6,861 bases of DNA from JAUSIF01 sp036556265. Lineage in GTDB: Bacteria; Pseudomonadota; Alphaproteobacteria; Rhizobiales; Xanthobacteraceae. The notes under the pieces are model-generated. The model did not search any database, was not told the origin of the DNA, and was given only the letters and a program-made list of their open reading frames with translations. Below are positions 1-6,180 of this stretch, piece after piece (the stretch's first letter is position 1; each line of letters begins with the position of its first letter). The stretch covers positions 1-6,861 of the forward strand of contig DATBJU010000129.1 of assembly GCA_036556265.1 (NCBI GenBank). Direction: 5' to 3'. Position numbers and translations under genes: made by a program.

Positions 1-56
1 CCGTTTTCTTTTTCCGCGGTCACGCCTTGATCGTCTTGATGGACGGATGAAGATCC

Positions 57-188
57 TCATCGGCTGCCAGGCTCGTAGACGCGCGCGTCAACGTCCGGCG
101 CCCCGACCAGCGCGCGCTCGATGGCCGGCCTTATTCGCTCCCAATCGAGTCCACCAAGCCCACATCCAAGCGCGGGCATTGCGATGCT
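57..188 (-). pseudogene. C-terminal remnant of a macro-domain (ADP-ribose-binding) protein
   Basis: The last 43 codons of the minus-strand frame that ends at the TGA at 57-59 (a stretch of 42 residues from I37 of the 78-residue frame) read like the end of an Appr-1''-p-processing macro domain. The motif PALGCGLGGLDWE is the glycine-rich loop that contacts the distal ribose and phosphate of ADP-ribose. It is followed by a helix (RIRPAIERAL) and the closing strand DARVYEP. Family knowledge: this ending is shared by DarG-type antitoxins, which remove ADP-ribose from DNA, and by short stand-alone macro proteins of roughly 150 residues. The N-terminal two thirds of the domain, including the first ADP-ribose-binding loop, are absent. 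The frame runs without interruption into a type III restriction fragment, with the junction near 186-191. There is no ribosome-binding site of its own, so this is a remnant, not a working gene. The residue after the terminal VYEP is near the stop, which fits a stand-alone macro protein slightly better than DarG, which continues further. Confidence 0.72.
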
Positions 189-479
189 TTCGCGCACCAG
201 ATAAAGCGTCTTGTCATCGTGTTTCAGGATCGCCCAGTCGGGGTTGCACTTGCCGACCGGCGTATCGAGTTCGAACCGGCCTGGCAGCTTCACGAAGAGC
301 TTGATGTCTTCGCGCTAGTCCAGCCGCTGAGCGAACTTGCGTTCCACTTCTGACTCTTAGACCACGTACTCGTAAACCGATTTTTTGACCTGCAGGGCCG
401 CCAGGTAGTTGATCAGTTCCTCGTTCTTGAACATCAGCATTTCCCACTGCGCTTCCGTACCCGCACCGTTGATTCGCTG
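189..479 (-). pseudogene. Type III restriction enzyme Res subunit, C-terminal nuclease-domain remnant
   Basis: Reading leftward in one minus-strand frame from about 479 gives a series of Res C-terminal hallmarks: FKNEELINYLAALQ, KSVYEYVV, ESEVERKFAQRLD, REDIKLFVKLP, then TPVGKCNPDWAILK and KTLYLVRE. Family knowledge: Res subunits of type III restriction-modification systems have a PD...ExK endonuclease domain near the C-terminus, and the usual pattern is TPxGxYNPDWA followed by LYxVxETK. Here the catalytic Asp of NPDW (codon 237-239) is present, but the sequence stops matching just after the Glu (189-191), so the catalytic Lys is missing. Two in-frame nonsense codons interrupt it: TAA at 357-359, where the family often has Tyr in VVYxSEVE, and TAG at 315-317. 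The helicase part and the partner Mod methyltransferase are absent. A GTG at 291-293 opens the last 78 codons but has no Shine-Dalgarno sequence. The fragment is clearly dead. The exact left edge of the homology (467-482) is uncertain. Confidence 0.8.
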
Positions 480-483
480 CCCG

Positions 484-543
484 TTATTCTACGACCCCAT
501 ACGACTCTGGGCCGTCTTTGTCGAACCTTGCCCAGATGGTCAT
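484..543 (-). pseudogene. Truncated N-terminus of a fumarylacetoacetate hydrolase-family gene
   Basis: An ATG at 541-543 overlaps the TGA of hyuB (540-542) as ATGA, the usual sign of translational coupling between cotranscribed genes. It opens only 19 codons, MTIWARFDKDGPESYGVVE, before a TAA at 484-486. The pattern of a short hydrophobic strand, ARF, a charged turn and YGVVE resembles the extreme N-terminus of fumarylacetoacetate hydrolase-family proteins, which often start with (V/A)RF...G..xYGxxE before GD. These enzymes hydrate, isomerise or cleave C-C bonds in diketo-acid catabolites. If the match is right, the original operon was marR-hyuA-hyuB-FAH, and a rearrangement near 480-486 removed nearly all of the fourth gene and joined the stub to the restriction remnant. 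The alternative is a chance 19-codon frame. The overlap with the hyuB stop and the family-like sequence argue against that, but the match is short. Confidence 0.5.
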
Positions 544-2300
544 GCTGAGACACCGCGCAGTGCGCTAGTCGCTTTTGAATCAACGCGGCCCTCCGCATCG
601 ATGACGACGCGGTAGACGGTCTTTGCTTGTTCGCGCGACACAAACCCGCGCCGCACGTCCAAGCACACATCGTCGGGAGCACGCTCAGCCGGATTTCCGT
701 AACCGCCACCCGCGCCCGTATGGAGGTGGACGAAATCGTCGCGCTGCAGCGGGATCCGGCTTTCCTTCAGGACTGATCTCACACCAGCAGCCGCGGTCTC
801 GATTTCGGCGTGAGCCGGATCTCCAGGGTGGCCACCATTAAGGCCCCATGGGGGGCAATGGAAGCGCTCGAAGGCCAGGGTCACGTATACCGGCGCAAGG
901 GCACGAATCGTCTTGTCGATGCCAAGGCCTCCGCGGTGCCTTCCCGGCCCGCCGCTATCGCGTCGAAAGCGAACGTGCTCAACGCGCAAGGGATATAAAG
1001 CCTCGACAGTCTCGATCGGGATGTCCTTGTTGTCTGCGTGCCGAAGGGTCTTGAAGGGGCCGGAACCGTCGCCGTGCGCAGAGGCCCCCCAGCCGCCGTG
1101 CGCCGTATCGAAGAAGCTGAACACGTTTCCGGTGGCGGGATTCTTGCCGCTGAATCCGTGAACGTCATGAGCACCGTGATGGCCCGCCGCCACGCGATAA
1201 GGCAGCACCGGTGCCAAGGCTGCGATGATGGTGTCAACGACCGTAGGCTGGGGAGTCTGATAGAGGCCGAGCGGCGCGTTGCCCACCGCGCTCAGGAATT
1301 TTCCCGGCGGAACGACCACCTTGACGGGAGCAAGACCGCCCTCGTTCACCGCCTCGTCTGGCGTGAAGAGGTACTTGAACGCGATGCAGGCGGCTGACAC
1401 TGCGCCACCTTCGATGCCGGCATTGAATGGCCCGCGCACCTGGTCGCCGCAGCCGGAAAAGTCGACGATGAACTCGCCGTCCTTGACTGTCACCTTGACA
1501 TGGACGGGAATGCGCTTGCCGCGATCGACGCCGTCATCGTCGAGGAAGGAGGTCGCTTCGTACGTGCCTTCGGGGATCGCCCGCACTGCGTCACGCGCGG
1601 CGACCTCGGAGTTACGCCAGATCTGCGTGATGGCGGTGAATAGGACGTCCTCGCCGAAGCGCTTCATTAGTTGCTCGAACATCTGCTTGCCCTTGACGCA
1701 GCCGGCGTGCTGCGCCCAGAGATCGCCGAGCACCATCTCGGGCAACCGGGTGTTGTATTCGACGATGCGGAGCACCTCCTCGATCAGTTCACCGCGCCGG
1801 AAGAGCTTGACCGAGCGTAGCTGCAGGCCCTCCTGGATCAGCTCAGTGGTGTCGGTGCCGATGCAGGAACCGGGATAGGTGCCGCCGACGTCCACCCAGT
1901 GGACGTTAACGCACATGAAGGCGACCGGGCGGTCGCTCGCGCCGAACACCGGCGTGTACATCACGACGTTGTTCAGGTGCTGGCCCATCGTGCCGGCGTA
2001 ATTCGTCATGATTACGTCGCCGGGATACATGTTCTCGCCACCATAGATCTTGATGCCGTCGCGAACGGCAAGGCCGAGCATGTTCATCAGCAGACCGGTC
2101 GCGCCGTGCGTCGCGACGGAAATGTGGCGGCCCGCGCCGTCCACCAGGCCAACGGCATAATCCTTGTACTCGTAGACGAGCGGGCTGTATGCGGTGCGCA
2201 TCAGGTCCGCTTCGATGAGGTCAGGAATCGACTGCAGACCGCTGCGAATGATCTCGAGCCGAACGGGATCGATTTCGACTCGGTTTATGCCCCTGTCCAT
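540..2300 (-). CDS. hyuB: Hydantoinase B/oxoprolinase family protein (HyuB-type subunit)
   Basis: A 586-residue protein of normal length for the HyuB family, which forms the partner subunit to HyuA in ATP-dependent (N-methyl)hydantoinases, 5-oxoprolinases and the related acetone and acetophenone carboxylases. Visible family features in order: DPVRLEIIRSGL near residues 11-22, RTAYSPLVYEYKDYAVGLVD at 35-54, YPGDVIMTNYAG at 92-103, the His/Asp-rich VHWVDVGG at 133-140, the QEGLQLRSVKL block at 156-166, DFSGCGDQVRGPFNAG at 280-295, a loop rich in Gly and His (HGGWGASAHGDGSGP) at 401-415, the RDSGGPGRHRGGLG glycine loop at 447-460, and the closing GAGGGYGNPAER with DVRRGFVSREQAKTVYRVV. It is cytoplasmic, with no signal peptide or membrane segment. 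Its ATG lies 3 nt after the hyuA stop, preceded by a GCAGGGG tract. Its stop overlaps the ATG of a truncated downstream gene. Family-level assignment is secure. The substrate, and whether the reaction is hydrolysis or carboxylation, cannot be told from sequence. Confidence 0.93.
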   Translation of the reverse strand: MDRGINRVEIDPVRLEIIRSGLQSIPDLIEADLMRTAYSPLVYEYKDYAVGLVDGAGRHISVATHGATGLLMNMLGLAVRDGIKIYGGENMYPGDVIMTNYAGTMGQHLNNVVMYTPVFGASDRPVAFMCVNVHWVDVGGTYPGSCIGTDTTELIQEGLQLRSVKLFRRGELIEEVLRIVEYNTRLPEMVLGDLWAQHAGCVKGKQMFEQLMKRFGEDVLFTAITQIWRNSEVAARDAVRAIPEGTYEATSFLDDDGVDRGKRIPVHVKVTVKDGEFIVDFSGCGDQVRGPFNAGIEGGAVSAACIAFKYLFTPDEAVNEGGLAPVKVVVPPGKFLSAVGNAPLGLYQTPQPTVVDTIIAALAPVLPYRVAAGHHGAHDVHGFSGKNPATGNVFSFFDTAHGGWGASAHGDGSGPFKTLRHADNKDIPIETVEALYPLRVEHVRFRRDSGGPGRHRGGLGIDKTIRALAPVYVTLAFERFHCPPWGLNGGHPGDPAHAEIETAAAGVRSVLKESRIPLQRDDFVHLHTGAGGGYGNPAERAPDDVCLDVRRGFVSREQAKTVYRVVIDAEGRVDSKATSALRGVSA

Positions 2301-2303
2301 GAT

Positions 2304-4382
2304 CTATGCCCCTGCTTTCTGGTCGATGTGGATCCTAATCTCGCCCAACGGCCCGATCTCGAATCGATCGGCCGGGCTGATCAGGGTGGTCGAGCCGTAC
2401 TCTTCGATCACCGCAGGGCCGTCGGCCTTGAAGCCGATCGGCAGGGCGCGCCGCGAAAACACCTTGGTCGGTACGGTGCCGCCATGCTCGGGGAAGAAAA
2501 CCGGTCGCGCCGGAATGTCTCGCGGTGGGACGCTGGCGAGCTCGCCGGCAAGCCCGGCGATGGTCGGCTTCGGCGTCCGCGCCCGCGCCGCGCAGTGAAC
2601 CGATACAAACTCCGCTGGCGACTTCTCTATCGCGTGGCCGTAACGTTCGCGGTAGATCTCGTGGAACGTCCGGCGCAGTTCGTCGCAGGCCGCGGTCCTG
2701 ACCGGAATGCGTACCGTGTGGTACTGACCGAGGAAACGCATTTCAGCGGTCCGCTCGAAGCTCACCGGGATGTTGCCGAAATCGGCCGCGATGGAGGCTT
2801 TCATTTCGGATTCCATCGCGGCAAAAACCGCCTCCGCACCGGTGAGGCTCTCGGCGGACAGTCGCCGCAGATACGTGCGCCCTTCATCGCGGCGGATGTC
2901 GGCGAGAAGCATGCCCACCGCCGAGAAATTCCCGGCTTCCGGCGGGATCAGAACGAGCGGGATGGCGAGCTCGCGGGCGAGGTCGGCGGAGTGTAGCGGC
3001 CCACCTCCGCCGTACGAGAAGAGCACGAAGTCGCGCGGATCCAATCCTCGCTCGACCGTTATGCGTTTGATCGCATCGCTCATCTTCACGGCCGCAATAG
3101 AAAGGATGCCGCGGGCGAGCTCGAGCAGGCGCTGCTCGCCGCCGTAGCCGAGCGATTCTCCGAGGCCGTTCGCCAGCGCACGCCGCGCCCCGTCGACATC
3201 GAGCCGCATTTCGCCGCCCTGGAACCGCTCCGGGTTCAGCCGACCGAGCAACAGGTTCGCGTCGGTGACCGTGATCTCCTTTCCGCCTCGTCCGTACGCG
3301 ACGGGCCCCGGTGAGGAGCCCGCACTCCGCGGACCGACATTGAGCCGGTTCTGGCCATCGACCCAGGCGATCGAGCCGCCCCCGGCGCCGACCTCGACCA
3401 TGTCGATCACCGGCGCCCGGATCGGAACGCCGCGTCCGTATCCGCCGGCGTAGTAAAGCGATTCGACAGCAAATTCGCCTTTCTTCACCACCGCGCACTT
3501 GGCAGTGGTCCCTCCCATGTCGAACGCGATTAGGTTGTTGAAGCCGAGCTCGTTGCCGAAAGCGCCTGCACCGATGCAGCCGCCGACGGGCCCCGACTCC
3601 ACCAGCAGGATCGGTGCGGCGGCGGCGTGCTGAGCCGACAGGATGCCGCCGTTCGATCCCATCATCAGCAGCTGCCCCGAGAACCTGCGCTTGCCGAGCG
3701 CCTGGTCGAGGGCGGCGACGTAGCGTCCGACCGTTGGCCCGGTATAAGCGTTGGCCGCCGCGGTGCAGGTCCGCTCGTACTCGTACCACTCGCGAGTAAG
3801 GTCGATGCCATTGGCGACATAGAGGTCCGGCAGCAGCTCGCGCAGCCAGCGTGTGACCTGCCCCTCGTGCGAGGGCTCGAGGTAGGAGTTGATTAACGAA
3901 ACCGCGACCCCCGCGATGGGCAGACCCCTGAGACTTCTTGCAAGCTCCTCGACCTCGGCCCTCTGCGGCGCGCGGAGCACCTTGCCCTGGCCGTCTACGC
4001 GCTCGTCGATCTCGAAGCGCAGCTCACGCTGAACGAGCGGCGGCTCGCGGCGGAAGAAGAGATTGAAGGGCTCCGTGCGGTTTCCGCGCCCGAATTCGAT
4101 CACGTCGCCGAACCCGCGTGTCGTAACCAGCGCGATCGGCTTCCCCGACCGCTCGATCAGGGTATTGATGACGTGCGTGGTGCCGTGCTTGAACAACGCG
4201 GCTCGATCGAGCTGGACGTCGGCTTTGCGTGTGCAGTCGAGAATCCCGTCGATCGGGTCGCGGTGAGTAGTCAGGGCCTTGGTGTAACGAACTTCCCGCG
4301 CGTCCGGATCGTACATAACCAGGTCGGTGAAAGTGCCACCTGTATCAACGGCGACCAATACGTCTCGACTTGCAGTTTTCAT
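2304..4382 (-). CDS. hyuA: Hydantoinase A/oxoprolinase family protein (HyuA-type ATPase subunit)
   Basis: A 692-residue protein, full length for HyuA. It has the ASKHA-type nucleotide-binding signatures expected of this family: DTGGTFTD at residues 13-20 (phosphate 1 loop) and DMGGTTAK at 288-295 (phosphate 2 loop). Other conserved blocks are KHGTTHVINTLIER near 65-78, EYERTCTAAANAY near 201-213, ESGPVGGC at 262-269, EVGAGGGSIAW at 330-340, SYGGGGPLH at 456-464 and the C-terminal GPAVIEEYGSTTLISP at 655-670. In this family ATP is used to phosphorylate the carbonyl oxygen of a cyclic amide, or an enol or bicarbonate in the carboxylase branch, with HyuB completing catalysis. A longer frame starts at a TTG at 4424 inside marR. 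The ATG at 4380-4382 is preferred because AGGAG (4391-4395 on the complement) lies 8 nt before it and DTGGTFTD then falls at the usual distance. The gene lies 28 nt behind marR and 3 nt ahead of hyuB, so it is cotranscribed. The name hyuA is a family label; the substrate is unknown. Confidence 0.94.
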   Translation of the reverse strand: MKTASRDVLVAVDTGGTFTDLVMYDPDAREVRYTKALTTHRDPIDGILDCTRKADVQLDRAALFKHGTTHVINTLIERSGKPIALVTTRGFGDVIEFGRGNRTEPFNLFFRREPPLVQRELRFEIDERVDGQGKVLRAPQRAEVEELARSLRGLPIAGVAVSLINSYLEPSHEGQVTRWLRELLPDLYVANGIDLTREWYEYERTCTAAANAYTGPTVGRYVAALDQALGKRRFSGQLLMMGSNGGILSAQHAAAAPILLVESGPVGGCIGAGAFGNELGFNNLIAFDMGGTTAKCAVVKKGEFAVESLYYAGGYGRGVPIRAPVIDMVEVGAGGGSIAWVDGQNRLNVGPRSAGSSPGPVAYGRGGKEITVTDANLLLGRLNPERFQGGEMRLDVDGARRALANGLGESLGYGGEQRLLELARGILSIAAVKMSDAIKRITVERGLDPRDFVLFSYGGGGPLHSADLARELAIPLVLIPPEAGNFSAVGMLLADIRRDEGRTYLRRLSAESLTGAEAVFAAMESEMKASIAADFGNIPVSFERTAEMRFLGQYHTVRIPVRTAACDELRRTFHEIYRERYGHAIEKSPAEFVSVHCAARARTPKPTIAGLAGELASVPPRDIPARPVFFPEHGGTVPTKVFSRRALPIGFKADGPAVIEEYGSTTLISPADRFEIGPLGEIRIHIDQKAGA

Positions 4383-4390
4383 TGCGATTG

Positions 4391-4395
4391 CTCCT
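4391..4395 (-). promoter_or_regulatory. Ribosome-binding site that fixes the hyuA start
   Basis: On the minus strand TAGGAG lies in the short gap after the marR stop, with AGGAG 8 nt ahead of the ATG at 4380-4382. No comparable site precedes the upstream in-frame TTG at 4424, which would lie within marR and add 14 residues of no family resemblance. This is the strongest Shine-Dalgarno sequence of the minus-strand operon. Confidence 0.75.
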
Positions 4396-4410
4396 AGACT
4401 GAGCGCGCTG

Positions 4411-4908
4411 TTACCGCCGCGCAACGGCGGCGCTTGCCTGATTCTTGCGGTCCACCGGCCGCACGGTGGGTTCTTTCTCCAGGTTTGCCTTCATTCTTCG
4501 CAGCATCGTCCGCAGGACCTGCACTTCCGCCGCGCTAAAGTCGACGAGAGCACGTTCGCGCAGCCGCGCGCCCGCCGGGAGCATCTTCTTCTCGAATAGC
4601 GCTCTCGCCTTGGCGGTCAAGTAGAACCGCGCCATCCGGCCGTCCTCTGGGTCGGCGTGCCGCGAGATGAGGCGCATGCGCTCCATCTCCTTCAACGCGC
4701 TGCTCGTCGCGGGCTGCAAGAGTCCTGCCGCGTCCATCAACTCTCGCTGGGACAGGCCGTCGCTCCGCGCAAGTGCGTGTAGAAAAAAGAACATGCTCAT
4801 TGTGATGCCCGCATCCGCGAGGTCTTTCTGAAAGTCCCGGGCAAATGCGTTGTAGGTATCCCGCATTAGGAATGCGATGCCTTCCGTTTCGAGATTCTGG
4901 CGCATCAT
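4411..4908 (-). CDS. MarR family transcriptional regulator
   Basis: A 165-residue winged-helix regulator of typical MarR length. N-terminal helices (about residues 8-48, including AFARDFQKDLADAGITMSMF) would form the dimer and effector pocket. The DNA-binding part spans about 51-101: GLSQRELMDAAGL, then LQPATSSALKEMERMRLISR as recognition helix and following strand, then the wing DPEDGRMARFYLTAKA, which matches the common MarR wing D-x-x-D-G-R. A long basic C-terminal helix (LRTMLRRMKANLEKE) completes the dimer interface. It heads the hyuAB operon and faces tctC. The intergenic dyad at 4965-4998 is its most likely operator, which suggests autoregulation together with control of both divergent units, relieved by a pathway metabolite. 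Two consecutive ATG codons (4906-4908, 4903-4905) could start it; neither has a good Shine-Dalgarno sequence (only TAGGC about 8 nt ahead). Repressor versus activator cannot be decided from sequence. Confidence 0.93.
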   Translation of the reverse strand: MMRQNLETEGIAFLMRDTYNAFARDFQKDLADAGITMSMFFFLHALARSDGLSQRELMDAAGLLQPATSSALKEMERMRLISRHADPEDGRMARFYLTAKARALFEKKMLPAGARLRERALVDFSAAEVQVLRTMLRRMKANLEKEPTVRPVDRKNQASAAVARR

Positions 4909-4946
4909 TTTTTGTGCCTATGCAGAGGCTTTAAGAAGAAGCCACG

Positions 4947-4975
4947 TTTGTAACCCCCCATTCCATCGATGTCAA
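4947..4975 (-). promoter_or_regulatory. Sigma-70-type promoter of the marR-hyuA-hyuB operon
   Basis: On the minus strand TTGACA (4970-4975), a perfect -35 consensus, is followed by exactly 17 bases and then TACAAA (4947-4952), a 4-of-6 match to TATAAT. Transcription would begin near 4940, giving a leader of about 32 nt before the marR ATG. The -35 box lies inside the left arm of the 13-bp inverted repeat, so a bound regulator would block polymerase. This is the best promoter match in the window. Confidence 0.65.
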
Positions 4976-4998
4976 TGTAACTATCCATTGACGTCGAT
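4965..4998. promoter_or_regulatory. Inverted repeat, probable MarR operator between divergent units
   Basis: ATCGATGTCAATG (4965-4977) and CATTGACGTCGAT (4986-4998) are inverted copies with one mismatch in 13 positions, separated by 8 nt and centred at 4981.5. The minus-strand -35 box TTGACA (4970-4975) and the plus-strand TTGACG (4988-4993) lie at mirror positions within the arms. MarR proteins bind imperfect palindromes that overlap promoters in gaps of this kind, so control of both directions by one site is the simplest reading. Binding itself is inferred. Part of the symmetry could come from having two facing -35 boxes, but the arms extend several bases beyond those hexamers. Confidence 0.62.
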
Positions 4999-5017
4999 AC
5001 TTCTGCGGTGCTACGGT
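4988..5017 (+). promoter_or_regulatory. Possible weak promoter of tctC
   Basis: TTGACG (4988-4993; 5 of 6 to consensus) is followed, after 18 nt, by TACGGT (5012-5017; 3 of 6). The -10 match is poor. A start near 5024 would leave only about ten bases before the tctC ATG, with the ribosome-binding site at the very 5' end. The box symmetry with the marR promoter is attractive, but the real start may lie further upstream. Confidence 0.25.
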
Positions 5018-5033
5018 ACGTATTGGAGGGACT

Positions 5034-6011
5034 ATGCCAAATTTGCGTTGGGCCGCGGTTTATCTCATCTCGACTTTACTTTTTAGCAGTACAGCGTTCG
5101 CTCAAGAGCGTTTTCCGTCGAAACCGGTTCAAATCGTTATTCCGGCTGCGCCTGCGACAACCTCAGATGTACTAGCGCGCATGCTCTCCGACCATTTGGC
5201 CAAGCGTTTTGGACAGCAGGTCATCGTGCAAAACCGGCCCGGCGCTGGAGGCACCATTGCCGCGGCTTCAGTGGCCAAGGCACCAGCTGACGGCTACACC
5301 CTCTTCATGGTCAACTCGCAGCATTCGTTGAATCCGCTGTTTTACGACAACCTACCCTTCGACACGCTGCACGACTTCGCCGGTGTCCTGCAGTTCGGCG
5401 ATGCACCGAGCGTCGTCTTCGTTCACCCGAATCTCGGAGCGAATAATCTCGCCGAGTTCATCGCTCTCGCGAAGAAGCAGCCCGGCAAGATTACGTACGG
5501 TTCGGCAGGTATCGGGACGACTACGCACCTTGCCGGTGCCTATCTCGCCTACCGGGCGGGTATCGATTTACTCCACATTCCGTATAAGGGGCCGGAAGTG
5601 CGCGTCGATATCCTTGCCGGGCGAATCAACATGGTCATTGCCCCTGTACCGTACCTGGTCGGACCTGCGAAAGAGGGAAAAGTGTTGGCGCTTGGGGTGA
5701 CGACGCGCTCCCCACTTCGCGACCCTGCGCCACTCGACGTACCGACTGTGGAACACGCTGCCCTGCTGAATGACTTCGACTACACCACCTACTACGGGTT
5801 CGTTGTAGCCGCTCAAACGCCTAGGCCGATCATCGAGCAGCTTGCCCGTGAGATAAGGGCGACGGTCGAAGAACCAAAGATCACCGCATGGCTCACCGGG
5901 CAGGCCATCTATCCGCGGTTCCGCCCCCTGTCCGAGTTCGACGCCTACGTCAAATCGGAGATGCAACGCATGGCGCCGGTCGTCAAGGCAACCGGCGCGC
6001 GACGCAACTGA
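5034..6011 (+). CDS. Bug/TctC family periplasmic solute-binding protein
   Basis: A 325-residue protein of usual length for the Bug family (tripartite tricarboxylate transporter substrate-binding, TctC-like). Residues 1-23 form a signal peptide (MPNLRW, a hydrophobic run, then AFA with cleavage before QE), placing the mature protein in the periplasm. It shows family blocks in order: FPSKPVQIVIP at 27-37, SDVLARMLSDHLAKRFGQ at 44-61, VQNRPGAGGTIAA at 65-77, AKAPADGYTL at 81-90, YGSAGIGTTTHLAG at 155-168, and HIPYKGPEVRVDILAGRINM at 181-200. Bug proteins bind carboxylates, amino acids or aromatic acids and usually lie far from any TctA/TctB membrane genes, as here. In the ligand loop the common PxxPGGxxD is replaced by PAAPATTSD, losing both glycines. 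The ATG is 4 nt after GGAGG (5025-5029), rather close but the only start giving an intact signal peptide. Its divergence from marR-hyuAB suggests the ligand is the pathway substrate; the ligand is not known. Confidence 0.93.
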   Translation: MPNLRWAAVYLISTLLFSSTAFAQERFPSKPVQIVIPAAPATTSDVLARMLSDHLAKRFGQQVIVQNRPGAGGTIAAASVAKAPADGYTLFMVNSQHSLNPLFYDNLPFDTLHDFAGVLQFGDAPSVVFVHPNLGANNLAEFIALAKKQPGKITYGSAGIGTTTHLAGAYLAYRAGIDLLHIPYKGPEVRVDILAGRINMVIAPVPYLVGPAKEGKVLALGVTTRSPLRDPAPLDVPTVEHAALLNDFDYTTYYGFVVAAQTPRPIIEQLAREIRATVEEPKITAWLTGQAIYPRFRPLSEFDAYVKSEMQRMAPVVKATGARRN

Positions 6012-6180
6012 AGGGACGAAACCCTAGGTCGAACCCTCGCAAAGTCACATGGCGCCGCGCTAGTGGCTCGGCCTGTCGTTTGGAGTGTCGTTGGGGATAT
6101 CGGAGATCCGGAAACAGTCTGAGGACGTTCAACTCCGTCCGGCGGCATCCGGTTATCGAGTCCCGCCGCCTCCACCAGAC
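6012..6180. other. Intergenic stretch after tctC with no recognisable feature
   Basis: No convincing gene, terminator or repeat was found on either strand. AGGG(N6)CCCT immediately after the tctC stop is too short and lacks a T-run to serve as an intrinsic terminator. Short open frames here show no family-like sequence. How tctC transcription ends is not visible. Confidence 0.5.

Noticed and set aside
1..56. Possible end or start of another gene at the left edge
   Set aside because: Too short to support a reading frame or motif on either strand; nothing recognisable.
434..709. Minus-strand open frame overlapping the hyuB end
   Set aside because: It overlaps the conserved C-terminus of hyuB in another frame and shows no recognisable motif; the remnants at 189-543 lie in other frames.
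1279..1878. Plus-strand open frame of 199 codons opposite hyuB
   Set aside because: Ser/Pro/Arg-rich composition typical of an antisense shadow; no ribosome-binding site or domain signal.
1899..2996. Long plus-strand open frame of 365 codons opposite hyuB and hyuA
   Set aside because: It spans the hyuA/hyuB junction on the opposite strand, its peptide is Arg/His/Ala/Gly-rich with no family-like motif, and both opposing genes have full conserved motif sets. It is an antisense shadow of high-GC genes.
2884..3789. Minus-strand open frame of 301 codons within hyuA
   Set aside because: It is out of frame with hyuA and extremely Arg-rich, and hyuA family motifs continue unbroken across the same bases.
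4382..4424. Upstream TTG start for hyuA, adding 14 residues
   Set aside because: It lies in marR, lacks a Shine-Dalgarno sequence and adds non-conserved residues, whereas the ATG at 4382 has AGGAG at 8 nt.
6012..6030. AGGG...CCCT as a terminator of tctC
   Set aside because: Only four pairs and no following T-run; the repeated CGAAnCCCT nearby is too short to mean anything.
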